NCBI RefSeq assembly: GCF_001280085.1
Contig: NZ_LGED01000243.1
Coordinates: 1-64,000, forward strand
Direction: 5' to 3'
Source: Saccharothrix sp. NRRL B-16348
GTDB taxonomy: Bacteria; Actinomycetota; Actinomycetes; Mycobacteriales; Pseudonocardiaceae
Length of the DNA stretch: 64,000 nucleotides
Below, piece after piece: positions 36,164 to 45,533 of this stretch (positions are counted from its first letter, which is position 1; every line of letters starts with the position of its first letter). Under the pieces are notes generated by a model. That model was not told where the DNA came from. It saw only the letters and a program-made list of their open reading frames with translations, and ran no database searches. Both the position numbers and the translations under genes were made by a program.

Positions 36164-39100
36164 TGGGCTGGAACAACCCGCCGGTCCGGTGGTCGGAGCT
36201 GGAACGCGCGCTGTCGGGCAAGCCACCGGTGCCCGACGGCGGCGACGGCCCGGCGTGGACGCGCCACCGTGACCGCTACGAGGCGCCATCCGACTTCGCG
36301 GTCAAGGTGGACGACCTCGGGTCGACCCGCGCCCGCGTGCCGTACGTCGAGCTGCACTGCCACTCCAACTTCAGCTTCCTCGACGGCGCCAGCCACCCCG
36401 AGGAGCTGGTGGAGGCGGCGCAGCAGCTCGGGCTGGACGGGGTGGCGTTGACCGACCACGACGGCATGTACGGCGTGGTGCGGTTCGCCGAGGCCGCCAA
36501 GGAACTCGGCGTACGCACGGTGTTCGGCACGGAGCTGAGCCTCGGGTTGTCCGCGCCGCAGAACGGCGAGCCGGACCCGGAGGGCGAGCACCTGCTCCTG
36601 CTGGCCACCAACCGCGACGGCTACCACGCGTTGTGCCGCACGATCACCACCGGTCAGCTCGCGGACGGCAGCGAGAAGGGACGGCCGGTGTACCAGGTGG
36701 AGGAGGTCGTCGCGGACACCCGGGACGACTGCGTCGTGCTCACCGGCTGCCGCAAGGGCGCGGTGCGGCGGGCGTTGGCGCGGGAAGGGCCGGAGGCGGC
36801 GTTCGCGCAGCTGCGGAGGCTGGTCGACCTGTACGGGGCGGACCGGGTGTTCGTGGAGCTGACCGACCACGGCTACCCCGAGGACGGGCCGCGCAACGAC
36901 CTGCTGTGGGGCATGGCGCACGACCTGGGGCTGCCGACCGTGGCGACGAACGCCGTGCACTACGCGGTGCCCGCACGGGGTCGGCTGGCGGCGACGATGG
37001 CGGCGGTGCGGGCGCGGCGCAGCCTGGACGAGATGGCGGGCTGGCTGCCGCCCGGCCGCACGGCGTGCCTGCGGTCGGGGGAGGAGATGGCCCGCCGGTT
37101 CGCCCGGTTCCCCGGCGCGGTGCACCGTTCGGCCGTGCTCGGGCTGCAGTGCCAGTTCGACCTCAAGCTGATCGCGCCGGAACTGCCGCCGTTCGACGTG
37201 CCGCCGGGGCACGACGAGAACAGCTACCTGCGTGAGCTGACCTACGACGGCGCGGCCCGCCGGTACCGCTCGATCGGCGAGAACCCCAGGGCGTACCAGC
37301 AGATCGAGCACGAGTTGAAGGTCATCGAGGACCTGAAGTTCCCCGGCTACTTCCTCGTCGTGCACGACATCGTCTCGTTCTGCCGGCGCAACGACATCCT
37401 CTGCCAGGGCCGGGGGTCGGCCGCGAACTCCGCGGTCTGCTACGCCCTGGGCATCACCAACGTCGACGCCGTCCGCTTCGACCTCCTCTTCGAACGATTC
37501 CTGGCGCCTGCCCGCGACGGCCCTCCCGACATCGACCTCGACATCGAGTCCGACCGCCGTGAGGAGGCCATCCAGTACGTCTACCGCAAGTACGGCAGAC
37601 GGCACGCCGCCCAGGTCGCCAACGTCATCAGCTACCGCGGCCGGTCGGCGATCCGGGACGTGGCGCGGGCGCTCGGCTACTCGGTCGGCCAGCAGGACGC
37701 GTGGAGCAAGCAGATCGACCGCTGGGGCCCGTTGCGGTCCACAGTGGACGAAGGCGGCATCCCGGGTCCGGTGCTGGAGCTCGCCGCCGAGCTGGAGAAC
37801 TTCCCGCGGCACCTGGGCATCCACTCCGGCGGCATGGTCATCTGCGACCGTCCGGTCAGCGAGGTGTGCCCGGTCGAGAAGGGCCGGATGACCGACCGCA
37901 CGGTGTTGCAGTGGGACAAGGACGACTGCGCCTCCATCGGGTTGGTCAAGTTCGACCTGCTCGGCCTGGGCATGCTCTCGGCGTTGCACTACGCCATCGA
38001 CCTGGTGCGCGAGCACGAGGGCGTCGAGGTCGACATCGGCAACCTCGACCTGGACGACCAGCGCGTCTACGAGATGTTGCAGCGCGCCGACTCGGTGGGC
38101 GTGTTCCAGGTGGAGAGCCGCGCCCAGATGGCGACCCTGCCCCGGCTCAAGCCGCGGACGTTCTACGACCTGGTGGTGGAGGTCGCGCTGATCCGCCCCG
38201 GCCCGATCCAGGGCGGCTCGGTGCACCCCTACATCCGCCGCCGCAACGGCAAGGAGCAGTGGGACTACGACCACCCCCTGTTGGCGGGCGCGCTCAAGAA
38301 GACCCTCGGCGTGCCGCTGTTCCAGGAGCAGCTCATGCAGATCGCCGTCGACGTGGCCGACTTCACCCCCGCTGAAGCCGACGAACTGCGGCGTGCCATG
38401 GGCGCGAAACGTTCGACGCACCGCATGGAACGTCTGCGGGAGCGCTTCTACGAGGGCGCCAAGGCCAACGGCATCGGTCACGAGCTGGCGGAGAAGATCT
38501 ACGCGAAGCTGTTGGCGTTCGCCAACTTCGGCTTCCCGGAGAGCCACGCGCTCAGCTTCGCGCACCTCGTGTTCGTCAGCGCCTGGTTCAAGCTCTACCA
38601 CCCTGCCGCGTTCTGCGCGGCGTTGCTGCGCGCTCAGCCCATGGGCTTCTACTCCCCTCAGTCGTTGGTCGCGGACGCCCGTCGTCACGGCGTGCGCGTG
38701 CTGGGTCCGGACGTGAACGCCAGCCTCCCGCACGCCACCCTCGAGCTGGTGGACGGCGAGCAGGCCGTGCGCATCGGCCTGGGCGGCATCCGGACGATCG
38801 GCCAGAAGGTCGCCGAAGACGTTGTCGCACAACGGGAGCCGGGCCCGTTCCGGGACATGGCGGACTTCGGTGCTCGCGTACGGCTGACCACGACCCAGGT
38901 GGAGGCCATGGCCACGGCGGGCGCGTTCGGCTGCTTCGGCCTGGACCGACGTGCCGCGCTGTGGTCGGCGGGAGCCGTGGCGAGGATCCGACCCGACCGC
39001 CTGCCGGGAACCGTGGTCGGCACCGAGGCCCCCGCCCTGCCCGGCATGGACGAGGTAGAGCTGGCGGTCGCCGACGTCTGGGCGATGGGCTTGTCCCCGG

Positions 39101-39459
39101 ACAGCTTCCCCACCGAATTCGTCCGCGACCGGCTGACCGCCCTGGGCGCCCTGCCCACCGCCGACTTGGCCAAGGTCCCCAACGGCACCAGGGTGCTGAT
39201 CGGCGGCGCGGTAACCCACCGACAACGCCCCGGCACCGCAGGCGGCGTCACCTTCCTCAACATCGAAGACGAGACCGGAATGGTCAACGTCGTCTGCACC
39301 ACGGGCCTGTGGGCCCGCTACCGCAAAATCGCCCGAACGAGCCCCGCTTTGCTGGTCCGAGGAGTGGTCGAGTCCGCAGAAGGCGTGATCAGCATTCGCG
39401 CGGAGCGGCTGCAACAACTGGACCTGCGCATCCCCTCCCGATCCCGAGACTTCCGCTGA
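36163..39459 (+). CDS. dnaE2: Error-prone DNA polymerase III alpha subunit DnaE2
   Basis: A 1098-aa C-family polymerase for SOS translesion synthesis. The PHP domain starts VELHCHSNFSFLDGASHPEELV (about residues 60-80); polymerase active-site acidic residues are in PDIDLDIESDRRE (about 450); GRGSAANSAVCYALGI and the little-finger and OB domains follow (GGAVTHRQRPGTAGGVTFLNIEDETG near 1030). ATG 36163 overlaps the stop of the 66-aa gene. It depends on ImuB for clamp access, and its induction comes from the SOS box at 33483. Confidence 0.96.
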   Translation: MGWNNPPVRWSELERALSGKPPVPDGGDGPAWTRHRDRYEAPSDFAVKVDDLGSTRARVPYVELHCHSNFSFLDGASHPEELVEAAQQLGLDGVALTDHDGMYGVVRFAEAAKELGVRTVFGTELSLGLSAPQNGEPDPEGEHLLLLATNRDGYHALCRTITTGQLADGSEKGRPVYQVEEVVADTRDDCVVLTGCRKGAVRRALAREGPEAAFAQLRRLVDLYGADRVFVELTDHGYPEDGPRNDLLWGMAHDLGLPTVATNAVHYAVPARGRLAATMAAVRARRSLDEMAGWLPPGRTACLRSGEEMARRFARFPGAVHRSAVLGLQCQFDLKLIAPELPPFDVPPGHDENSYLRELTYDGAARRYRSIGENPRAYQQIEHELKVIEDLKFPGYFLVVHDIVSFCRRNDILCQGRGSAANSAVCYALGITNVDAVRFDLLFERFLAPARDGPPDIDLDIESDRREEAIQYVYRKYGRRHAAQVANVISYRGRSAIRDVARALGYSVGQQDAWSKQIDRWGPLRSTVDEGGIPGPVLELAAELENFPRHLGIHSGGMVICDRPVSEVCPVEKGRMTDRTVLQWDKDDCASIGLVKFDLLGLGMLSALHYAIDLVREHEGVEVDIGNLDLDDQRVYEMLQRADSVGVFQVESRAQMATLPRLKPRTFYDLVVEVALIRPGPIQGGSVHPYIRRRNGKEQWDYDHPLLAGALKKTLGVPLFQEQLMQIAVDVADFTPAEADELRRAMGAKRSTHRMERLRERFYEGAKANGIGHELAEKIYAKLLAFANFGFPESHALSFAHLVFVSAWFKLYHPAAFCAALLRAQPMGFYSPQSLVADARRHGVRVLGPDVNASLPHATLELVDGEQAVRIGLGGIRTIGQKVAEDVVAQREPGPFRDMADFGARVRLTTTQVEAMATAGAFGCFGLDRRAALWSAGAVARIRPDRLPGTVVGTEAPALPGMDEVELAVADVWAMGLSPDSFPTEFVRDRLTALGALPTADLAKVPNGTRVLIGGAVTHRQRPGTAGGVTFLNIEDETGMVNVVCTTGLWARYRKIARTSPALLVRGVVESAEGVISIRAERLQQLDLRIPSRSRDFR

Positions 39460-39630
39460 CCCCACCACCCCACTGCCATGGGATCGCCAGCGGACGCTGG
39501 TGACGCCCACCGGTGTCAAGCCACGCCGGTGCCGCGGGAAAGCCCACGGCCACACTCACCGCCACCGCCCACCCTGGTGCCGCCTCGCCGCCGCGCACCA
39601 CAAACGCATACATACCGCCACCCAACGGAC

Positions 39631-39775
39631 CCGGAAACCGCCGAGGCCCCTTATCCAGCGGAACCCGCAACGGACCCGGAACCAGTCGCCGGTCACTCAC
39701 CCAATGGCCGCACAACGGACCCGCAACCGCCGCATGGTCACCGCCCCAACCGGCCGCACAACGGACCCGCAGCCG
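39631..39775. repeat. Imperfect direct repeats with CAACGGACCCG core
   Basis: Four copies of a CAACGGACCCG(g/c)-type unit near 39633, 39669, 39713 and 39759. The last two are long: 24-nt blocks at 39706-39729 and 39752-39775 differ by one base and start 46 nt apart. Meaning unknown. Confidence 0.6.
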
Positions 39776-39784
39776 ATGCACCTA

Positions 39785-39909
39785 GGCCCGATTTGACATG
39801 GGTTCGGGTGCCTTAGGCTGGTCGAAGCCGGGCAGGCTTGGCGGACGCTCTTCCCGCCAGGCCTGCCCGGCTTTGGCCTGCCCGTAAGGGCCCCATGTCA
39901 AATCGAGCC
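39785..39909. repeat. Dispersed palindromic element, copy 2 (complete)
   Basis: Outer inverted repeats (39785-39802 and 39892-39909) match over 18 bp with one mismatch. Inside, an 18-bp hairpin (39827-39844 with 39854-39871) has one mismatch and a 9-nt loop. The 39824-39910 part is nearly identical to 1-96. At 125 bp with no open frame it resembles a MITE or REP-like element. It lies between dnaE2 and the convergent reductase gene. Confidence 0.8.
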
Positions 39910-40013
39910 GGACCCGAGCGGATAGTGGACAGAAGTGTCGCCCACGCCCAACCAGCACAGCGCCCAACAGCGATGACGACCCGCCGTGCCTTTCCCAGTT
40001 GCCGCCCCAGGCC

Positions 40014-40583
40014 TCAGGAAGTCTCCGCCCTGCTGTACGTCGTGAACACGACACCCGTGTCGAAGATTCTGGTCGACGCCTTGCCGAACCGCGCAGTCGG
40101 GAAGTCGCCGGCGAAAAGGGGGATGCCCTTGCCCAACACGATCGGGTGGATTTTGAGGATCAGTTCATCGATCTCGGGCAGCAGGGTGGCGGCCAACCTG
40201 CCCCCACCGCACAGCCAGATGCCCAGGTCGCCCGACTCTTCCTTCAGCTCACGCACCTTGGCCAGTGGGTCCGCCACTACCTGCACGTCATCGGGGGTGG
40301 TGCTCAGCCTCGTCGACACCACGTACTGGCGTAGATGTGGATAGGGACTCGGCAGACCACCTGGCACTTGATAGGTGGCGCGGCCCATGAGGATCGTGTC
40401 GAAGTGCTGGTTCGGCGCGTCGACGCCCATGGTGTCGCGGATCTGCGCCGGCAGCGTGTCGGGGTACTCCTCGACAATCGCGGTCATGTGGTCGCCTTCG
40501 AACAGGAAATCGCCGAAACCGCCCTTCGGGTCGGCGATGAAGCCGTCGAGCGAGGTCGCGACGAAGTAGGTCAGGGTTCGCAT
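40014..40583 (-). CDS. Dihydrofolate reductase-like (RibD C-terminal) family protein
   Basis: A 189-aa NADPH-binding-fold protein of the DHFR/RibD_C family: MRTLTYFVATSLDGFIADPKG, TILMGRATYQV and GIWLCGGGRLAATLLPEIDEL are typical. True dihydrofolate reductase activity is not expected; members are uncharacterised reductases. ATG 40583 has AAGGAG 9 nt upstream; a frame up to 41096 exists but is the TetR gene's antisense. It diverges from a TetR regulator with a shared operator. Confidence 0.9.
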   Translation of the reverse strand: MRTLTYFVATSLDGFIADPKGGFGDFLFEGDHMTAIVEEYPDTLPAQIRDTMGVDAPNQHFDTILMGRATYQVPGGLPSPYPHLRQYVVSTRLSTTPDDVQVVADPLAKVRELKEESGDLGIWLCGGGRLAATLLPEIDELILKIHPIVLGKGIPLFAGDFPTARFGKASTRIFDTGVVFTTYSRAETS

Positions 40584-40631
40584 GGTGGATCTCCTTGGAT
40601 TCTCGGACGGGGTTCCAGCAACCCGCTGCAC

Positions 40632-40673
40632 CAACCACTCCGACTGTAGTACTATGGCTGGAGTGGTTGTCAA
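40632..40673. promoter_or_regulatory. Shared operator/promoter of the reductase and TetR genes
   Basis: A 10-bp perfect inverted repeat, CAACCACTCC (40632-40641) and GGAGTGGTTG (40660-40669), around a TAGTACTA palindrome (40647-40654). On the minus strand a TTGACA (40673-40668) lies 16 bp from TACTAC (40651-40646), a good promoter for the reductase gene inside the operator. On the plus strand TACTAT (40650-40655) is a possible -10 for the TetR gene. Confidence 0.75.
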
Positions 40674-40682
40674 GGAGGGATC

Positions 40683-41246
40683 TTGGTACGTAACCCGAAC
40701 AGGCGTACAGCGCTGGTCGACGCGGCGATCGAGGTGTTGGCGAGAGAGGGTGCCCGAGGTCTGACGTTCCGTGCCGTGGACGAGGAGGCGGGGGTGCCCA
40801 ACGGCACCGCGTCGAACTACTTCGCCAATCGCGACGACTTGCTGCGGCAGGTCGGCGAGCGTGTCCACGTCCGAGTGACCCCGGACGCGCAGCGACTGGC
40901 CAAGACGATGGAGGCACCACCGGACAAGAGCCTCGTGGTGCGCCTGCTGCAGGAACTGCTGGAACGCCTCCAAGTCGACCGCACGGGCTACCTGGCCCTG
41001 CTGGAGCTGAGACTGGAGGCCACCAGACGTCCCGAACTCCGGGCCGCGCTGACGAAGACGATCAGCGAGAACCTGGAGCAGAACGTCCGGTTCCACCTGG
41101 ACGCGGGCCTACCCGGCGACCGCACCACGGTGGTGTCGCTCTACCTGGCGATGAGCGGGCTGATGGTGGAGCACCTGACCCTGCCCGACGTGCTGCCGGA
41201 ACACGAGATGACGGAGGTGATCACAGCACTGGTCGAGCGGACCTAG
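40683..41246 (+). CDS. TetR-family regulator
   Basis: A 187-aa regulator with an N-terminal helix-turn-helix (ALVDAAIEVLAREGARGLTFRAVDEEAGVPNGTASNYFANRDDLL). The C-terminal ligand domain has no recognised substrate class. The start is TTG 40683, supported by AAGGAGG at 40672-40678 (4 nt before it) and the absence of another start; GTA follows. It probably represses the divergent reductase gene and itself through the inverted repeat. Confidence 0.9.
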   Translation: MVRNPNRRTALVDAAIEVLAREGARGLTFRAVDEEAGVPNGTASNYFANRDDLLRQVGERVHVRVTPDAQRLAKTMEAPPDKSLVVRLLQELLERLQVDRTGYLALLELRLEATRRPELRAALTKTISENLEQNVRFHLDAGLPGDRTTVVSLYLAMSGLMVEHLTLPDVLPEHEMTEVITALVERT

Positions 41247-41286
41247 CCCACCCGACCAGCCCCACCCGACCAACCCCACCCGACCC
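41247..41286. repeat. Three tandem 14-bp units
   Basis: CCCACCCGACCAGC-type unit at 41247-41260, 41261-41274 and 41275-41286 (last one short), right after the TetR stop, in the convergent gap. Possibly replication slippage. Confidence 0.7.
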
Positions 41287-41289
41287 AGG

Positions 41290-41592
41290 TCACCGGTCCA
41301 GCGGGCCGCCGATGATCGTCATCGCCACGAAGATCACGGCGAACCCGAGACCGGAGTACAGCAGCGCGTCCACGCTCCGCCCCCGGATCGCGATCAGCCC
41401 TGCCTGCTCGTCGGTCACCAGCACCCGCAGCAGCGCCGCGATCAGCAGCGCGATGCCGATCAGCACCGCACCCTGCCGCCAGTGGTACTGGACGATTCGC
41501 ACGAGACCGAGCCCGACGACCACGAGCACCAGCGCGAACGGCAGGTGCTTGCCCGCCGCGGACCGCCAGCGCTGCTCCGGCAACAACTCCAC
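41290..41592 (-). CDS. DUF3017-family membrane protein
   Basis: About 100 aa with three predicted helices (LPFALVLVVVGLGLVRIV, GAVLIGIALLIAALLRVLV, ALLYSGLGFAVIFVAMTII). It follows folD on the same strand with an 11-bp gap; folD-DUF3017 is a conserved actinobacterial pair. GTG 41592 fits that gap; upstream frame codons belong inside folD. The function is unknown. Confidence 0.83.
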   Translation of the reverse strand: MELLPEQRWRSAAGKHLPFALVLVVVGLGLVRIVQYHWRQGAVLIGIALLIAALLRVLVTDEQAGLIAIRGRSVDALLYSGLGFAVIFVAMTIIGGPLDR

Positions 41593-41603
41593 CGCTTCCC
41601 GCC

Positions 41604-42452
41604 TCAGGCCGTGCGCTCGGCTGCCTCGACCGTGTTGGTCAGCAGCATCGCAATGGTCATCGGACCCGCGCCACCCGGGATCGGCGCGAGGAAACCCGCC
41701 ACCTCGGCCACGGACGGGTGCACGTCGCCCACCAGCCCGGCCTCGGTGCGCGTGATGCCGACGTCGACCACGGCCGCGCCGGGCTTCACCATGTCCGCGG
41801 TGATCAGGCCGGGGCTGCCGGCGCCCGCGACGACGATGTCCGCCCGCCGCACCTCGGCGGCCAGGTCCTTGGTGCCGGTGTGGCACAACGTCACGGTGGC
41901 GTTCTCGGAACGCCTGGTCAGCAGCAACCCGATCGGGCGGCCGACCGTCACGCCCCGACCCACGACGGTGACGTTCGCGCCTGACAGCGGCACGTCGTAG
42001 CGGCGCAGGAGTTCCACCACGCCACGCGGCGTGGCGGGCAGCGGGGCCTCGTCGCCGAGCACCAGCTTGCCCAGGTTCACGGGGTGCAGCCCGTCACCGT
42101 CCTTGCGCGGGTCGATGCGCTCCAGGATCGGGTTCGGGTCGAGGTGCTTGGGCAGCGGCAACTGCACGATGTACGCGGTGCACGCGGGGTCGGCGTTCAG
42201 CTCGTCGATGACCTCTTCGAGCTGCGCCTGCGTGGTGTCCGCGGGCAGGTCGCGGCGGATCGAGGTGATGCCGACCTTCTCGCACGCCAGGTGCTTGCCC
42301 CGCACGTACGAGTGCGAGCCCGGGTCGTCACCGACCAGCACGGTGGCCAGCCCCGGCGTCACCCCCCGCTCGCGCAACGCGCCGACCCGCGCCCGCAGGT
42401 CTTCGAAGATCGCGTCCCGGGTGGCCCTGCCGTTGAGGATCGTCGCAGTCAC
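41604..42452 (-). CDS. folD: Bifunctional methylene-THF dehydrogenase / methenyl-THF cyclohydrolase
   Basis: Interconverts methylene-, methenyl- and 10-formyl-THF, supplying the formyl donor used by PurN and PurH. Contains the catalytic-Lys region [26 protein letters not shown] and NADP-site [20 protein letters not shown] 42452 ([19 protein letters not shown]) has GAGAGG 9 nt upstream; ATG 42461 is the alternative, adding MRH. The usual length near 282 aa supports the GTG. Confidence 0.95.
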   Translation of the reverse strand: MTATILNGRATRDAIFEDLRARVGALRERGVTPGLATVLVGDDPGSHSYVRGKHLACEKVGITSIRRDLPADTTQAQLEEVIDELNADPACTAYIVQLPLPKHLDPNPILERIDPRKDGDGLHPVNLGKLVLGDEAPLPATPRGVVELLRRYDVPLSGANVTVVGRGVTVGRPIGLLLTRRSENATVTLCHTGTKDLAAEVRRADIVVAGAGSPGLITADMVKPGAAVVDVGITRTEAGLVGDVHPSVAEVAGFLAPIPGGAGPMTIAMLLTNTVEAAERTA

Positions 42453-42468
42453 GTGCCTCATCCTCTCA

Positions 42469-43398
42469 TCACCGCCGGCCGGGCAACGCGGCGACCACCA
42501 CGGCGAGCAGCGTCAACGCCGTGCCGACCAGCGCGAGCACGGACACGTGCTCACCTGCGGCGGGAGCGACGACGTCCACCGCGAGCGCGCCGACGAGCTG
42601 GCCGGCGACCTGGCACAGACCGACGAGCAGCACACCGAGCCACCGCACCGCCAGCACGGCCGAGCCGATGGTCACGACGCCGAGCGCGCCACCCGCGTAG
42701 AACCACGGTTCGGTCGGCGCGGCCGTGGGCAGCCCGCGGATCGCCACGTCGACCGCGCACACGACCAGCAGCACCGCGGTCCCGGTGCCGAAGTTGACCA
42801 GCGTGGTGACGCGCGTGCTCCGCGCCGCCTCGCGCACCAGCCCGTTCACCGCCTGCTGCCAGCCGAGCCCGAACCCGCCCAACGCGGGCAGCAGCGCCAG
42901 CCACAACGCCGACGGGTCACCGGCCTCGTCCGACACGGCCACCGCGACCGCCACCACGGCCAACGCCGCACCGGCCACGCGCGGCCACGTCAACGCCACC
43001 CGACCGGCCGGCCCGATCCCGGCCCGGTCCACCAGCAGGCTGCTCACCGCCTGCGCGCCCACCGCCGCCACGGTGAACACCGCCACGCCGAGCGCCGCGA
43101 CCGTCAACCCCTGCGTGGACACGAAGAACGCGCCGCACGCCCCGCCGACGCACTGCCACCAACGGATCCGCCCGTCCCGCAGCGACGACCACAGCCGGCC
43201 CAGCCCGGCCCGCCCGGACGCCGTCGTCGGCACGCCGAGCAGCAACAACGCGAACCCGCCGCCGAACGACACCAGCGCGGCCAGGAACCCGTCGCCGAAC
43301 ACGTGCCCCAACTCGCCGTTCAACCGTCCCTGCACGGCCAAGAACGCCCCACCCACGAACGCGAGCAGCGCGCCGATCAGCCGAGCCCGATCACCCAA
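42469..43398 (-). CDS. YdcZ-type DMT-family membrane protein
   Basis: A 309-aa transporter-like protein with about ten helices in two similar halves ([25 protein letters not shown]; later [22 protein letters not shown]), typical of the DMT_YdcZ group. The substrate is unknown. Its start overlaps the end of the MFS gene by 8 bp, so the two are co-transcribed. Confidence 0.87.
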   Translation of the reverse strand: MGDRARLIGALLAFVGGAFLAVQGRLNGELGHVFGDGFLAALVSFGGGFALLLLGVPTTASGRAGLGRLWSSLRDGRIRWWQCVGGACGAFFVSTQGLTVAALGVAVFTVAAVGAQAVSSLLVDRAGIGPAGRVALTWPRVAGAALAVVAVAVAVSDEAGDPSALWLALLPALGGFGLGWQQAVNGLVREAARSTRVTTLVNFGTGTAVLLVVCAVDVAIRGLPTAAPTEPWFYAGGALGVVTIGSAVLAVRWLGVLLVGLCQVAGQLVGALAVDVVAPAAGEHVSVLALVGTALTLLAVVVAALPGRR

Positions 43399-44599
43399 CC
43401 GGCACTGCCTTCCGCTCGCGCACCCGGCTCGCCAGGAACGCGCCGATCAACGCCGCCGCCGTGCTCGCACCGGCCGCCGCGGCGGGCCCGAAGTGGTCCA
43501 GCAACGACCCGGCCACCGGCAGCGCCAACGCCGAGCCCGCCGTGGTGAACGTGCCCATCCAGCCGAACGCCTCGGCCTTGCGGTCGTCCGGCGCGAGCCC
43601 GCTGATCCGCTGGTTGTTGGCCGCGATGGCGGGCGCGATCGCCATGCCGCCCACCCCCAGCACCGCACCGATCAACCACGCCGACGACGGGTCGAGCACG
43701 GGCGGCAGCACCAGCACCAGCGGCGCCACGCCCAACGCCATCAACAGCATCCGCCGGGTGAACCGGGCCTGCCCGACGAGCCCGCCCGCGATCAACCCGC
43801 CGACCACCGACCCGACGCCCCACACCGCCGTCAGCACACCGGCCATCGCGGGTCTGCCCAGGTCACGCGCCCACGCGATGATCACCATGTCGACGGACAC
43901 CAGGGACGCCACCAGGAACAGCGCCGTCAACAACGCCAACGCCAGCGAACGGTCGCGCAGCAGCGTCCGCCCGCCGCGCCTGGCCTCACGCGCCACCGGC
44001 CGGTCCAGCCCCGCCCGCCGCAGCGCGGCGCCGAAGCCGAGCGCGCCGAGCACCGCCAGCGCACCGCACAGCCAGAGCGCGACCTGCGCGTTCCACACCG
44101 CCACCACGGTGGCCGCCAACGCCGGCCCGACGATGTACATGACCTCCTGCATGGACGCCTCGACGGTGAACACCGCCGACTGCGCGGGCCCCGTCGCCAG
44201 GCGCGGGAAGCTCGCCCGGCTCATCGCCGTCACCGGCGGCGTGGACAGCCCGGTCAGGAACGCCACCACCACCGCCAACGGCCACGCCGAGCCGGGCGTG
44301 ACGGCGGGCAGCACGCCCAGCACCGCGATGCCCACGCCGTAACCCGAAGCCGTGACCAGCAGCAACCGCCCGGCCGGGCTCCGGTCCGCGGCACGGCCAC
44401 GCAGCGGCCCCGCGACACCCATGCCCAACGTCAACGCCCCGCCGACCACGCCCGCCAACGCGTACGACCCGGTCCACCCGGCGATCAGGAACGACACCGC
44501 CAGCGGCGTCGCGGGCAGGTGGATGCGGCCGACCATCGACCACAGCAGCAGCCACGGCAGGTGCGGTATCGCGGCGAGTTCACGGTACGGACGGAGCAC
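43391..44599 (-). CDS. MFS transporter
   Basis: A 402-aa protein with 12 predicted helices. Pattern typical of major-facilitator drug exporters: GVVGGALTLGMGVAGPLRGRAADRSPAGRLLL after helix 2 (A-loop), and a repeat in the C-half (GVGSVVGGLIAGGLVGQARFTRRMLL). It leads a two-gene unit with the YdcZ-like protein and diverges from the toxin operon over 111 bp. Confidence 0.9.
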   Translation of the reverse strand: MLRPYRELAAIPHLPWLLLWSMVGRIHLPATPLAVSFLIAGWTGSYALAGVVGGALTLGMGVAGPLRGRAADRSPAGRLLLVTASGYGVGIAVLGVLPAVTPGSAWPLAVVVAFLTGLSTPPVTAMSRASFPRLATGPAQSAVFTVEASMQEVMYIVGPALAATVVAVWNAQVALWLCGALAVLGALGFGAALRRAGLDRPVAREARRGGRTLLRDRSLALALLTALFLVASLVSVDMVIIAWARDLGRPAMAGVLTAVWGVGSVVGGLIAGGLVGQARFTRRMLLMALGVAPLVLVLPPVLDPSSAWLIGAVLGVGGMAIAPAIAANNQRISGLAPDDRKAEAFGWMGTFTTAGSALALPVAGSLLDHFGPAAAAGASTAAALIGAFLASRVRERKAVPVG

Positions 44600-44710
44600 G
44601 GTGTGACACTCTGCCCGGCCGCACCGACAATCCGGTGCCGAATATCCGCGGGAACCCGTGGGCCTCGGTTAGCGTCAGCACCTCTGGAGAGCGCAGACGA
44701 GGGGACCGCT

Positions 44711-45214
44711 GTGACCGATCCGACCGGACGACGCGCCGAGCTGGAGGCGCGGAACGCGGCCATGCGCGAGCAGGTCGACTCCCTCTTGGGGGAGCTGCGG
44801 AAGAAGACCGACGAGCTGCGCGAGACGCAGGCGCAGGCCATGGCGATCACGGCGACCGCGGTGTCCAAGGACGGCGCCGTGCGCGCCACCGTCGACTCCG
44901 CGGGCGCGTTGACCTCCCTGGAGTTCTCCGCGAACGCGTTCGAGCGCACCACCCCGGACAAGTTGGCGCGACTCACCGCCGAGACCGTGCAGCAGGCCGT
45001 GGCCAAGGCCAGGACCGAGCTGAACGAGGTGCTGGCGCACGCGCAGGAGGGGCCCAGCATCGACCTGTCGGAGATGCTGCCCGGCGTGCCGTCGCTGGCC
45101 GACCTCATCCCGCAGCCGCCCGTCGTGCCGCAGCCGTCGACGCGGCCGCGTCGTCCCGCGCCGCCGTCGGACGATGACGACGGCAGCAGCATCATGGACA
45201 GGAGTGGCTGGTGA
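44711..45214 (+). CDS. YbaB/EbfC-family protein
   Basis: A 167-aa protein. Residues 1-110 are the YbaB/EbfC-type fold with a coiled-coil helix (RAELEARNAAMREQVDSLLGELRKKTDELRETQ) then SKDGAVRATVDSAGALTSLEFSANAF. The tail is Pro-rich and acidic. In actinobacteria these proteins commonly sit with WXG100 genes (ESX-associated), as here. GTG 44711 is preceded by GAGGGGA. It overlaps the WXG100 gene by 4 bp and is the first gene of the toxin operon. Confidence 0.88.
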   Translation: MTDPTGRRAELEARNAAMREQVDSLLGELRKKTDELRETQAQAMAITATAVSKDGAVRATVDSAGALTSLEFSANAFERTTPDKLARLTAETVQQAVAKARTELNEVLAHAQEGPSIDLSEMLPGVPSLADLIPQPPVVPQPSTRPRRPAPPSDDDDGSSIMDRSGW

Positions 45215-45522
45215 CCGGGTTCGATGTCAGCGTGTCCGGCCTGCGCCGAGGCGCGGGTCAGTTCGGTGCGGCGGGTGACTCGCTCGGCGGCGTGCTGCAG
45301 GCGTTGAGCTCGGCGTTGCAGGCCGAGGGCCAGTGCTGGGGCGGTGACGAGTCCGGGCAGGCGTTCGCCAAGCAGTACGTGCCGAACTCGCAGGCGACGT
45401 TGGAGGCCTTCGGCAACCTCGCCCAGGCCCTGGCCGACATCCGCACCGGCGTCGAGCAGACCGCCGATGCCTACGAGGGATCCGACCAGGGCAACGCGAC
45501 CGGGATCTCCCGGACTTACTGA
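45211..45522 (+). CDS. WXG100-family secreted protein
   Basis: A 103-aa protein with the helical hairpin and CWGGDESGQAFAKQYVPNS turn (W-x-G like, about residues 43-46). Such proteins are exported by type VII (ESX) systems, often in pairs or with a partner LXG/toxin. It ends 11 bp before the giant toxin gene, as EsxE/EsxF precede CpnT in mycobacteria. No ESX ATPase or membrane components are in this window. Confidence 0.9.
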   Translation: MTGFDVSVSGLRRGAGQFGAAGDSLGGVLQALSSALQAEGQCWGGDESGQAFAKQYVPNSQATLEAFGNLAQALADIRTGVEQTADAYEGSDQGNATGISRTY

Positions 45523-45533
45523 GGGGCACTGCG

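Larger units (their letters stand above)
39460..40013. other. 554-bp gap after dnaE2
   Basis: No gene. It holds four imperfect ACGGACCCG-containing repeats (39631-39775) and the second palindromic element (39785-39909). Minus-strand frames here are low-complexity and lack ribosome sites. Confidence 0.7.

Noticed and set aside
39389..39781. 130-aa minus-strand reading frame over the end of dnaE2
   Set aside because: Overlaps dnaE2 antisense and then runs through DNA repeats; Gly/Arg/Pro-rich with no ribosome site.
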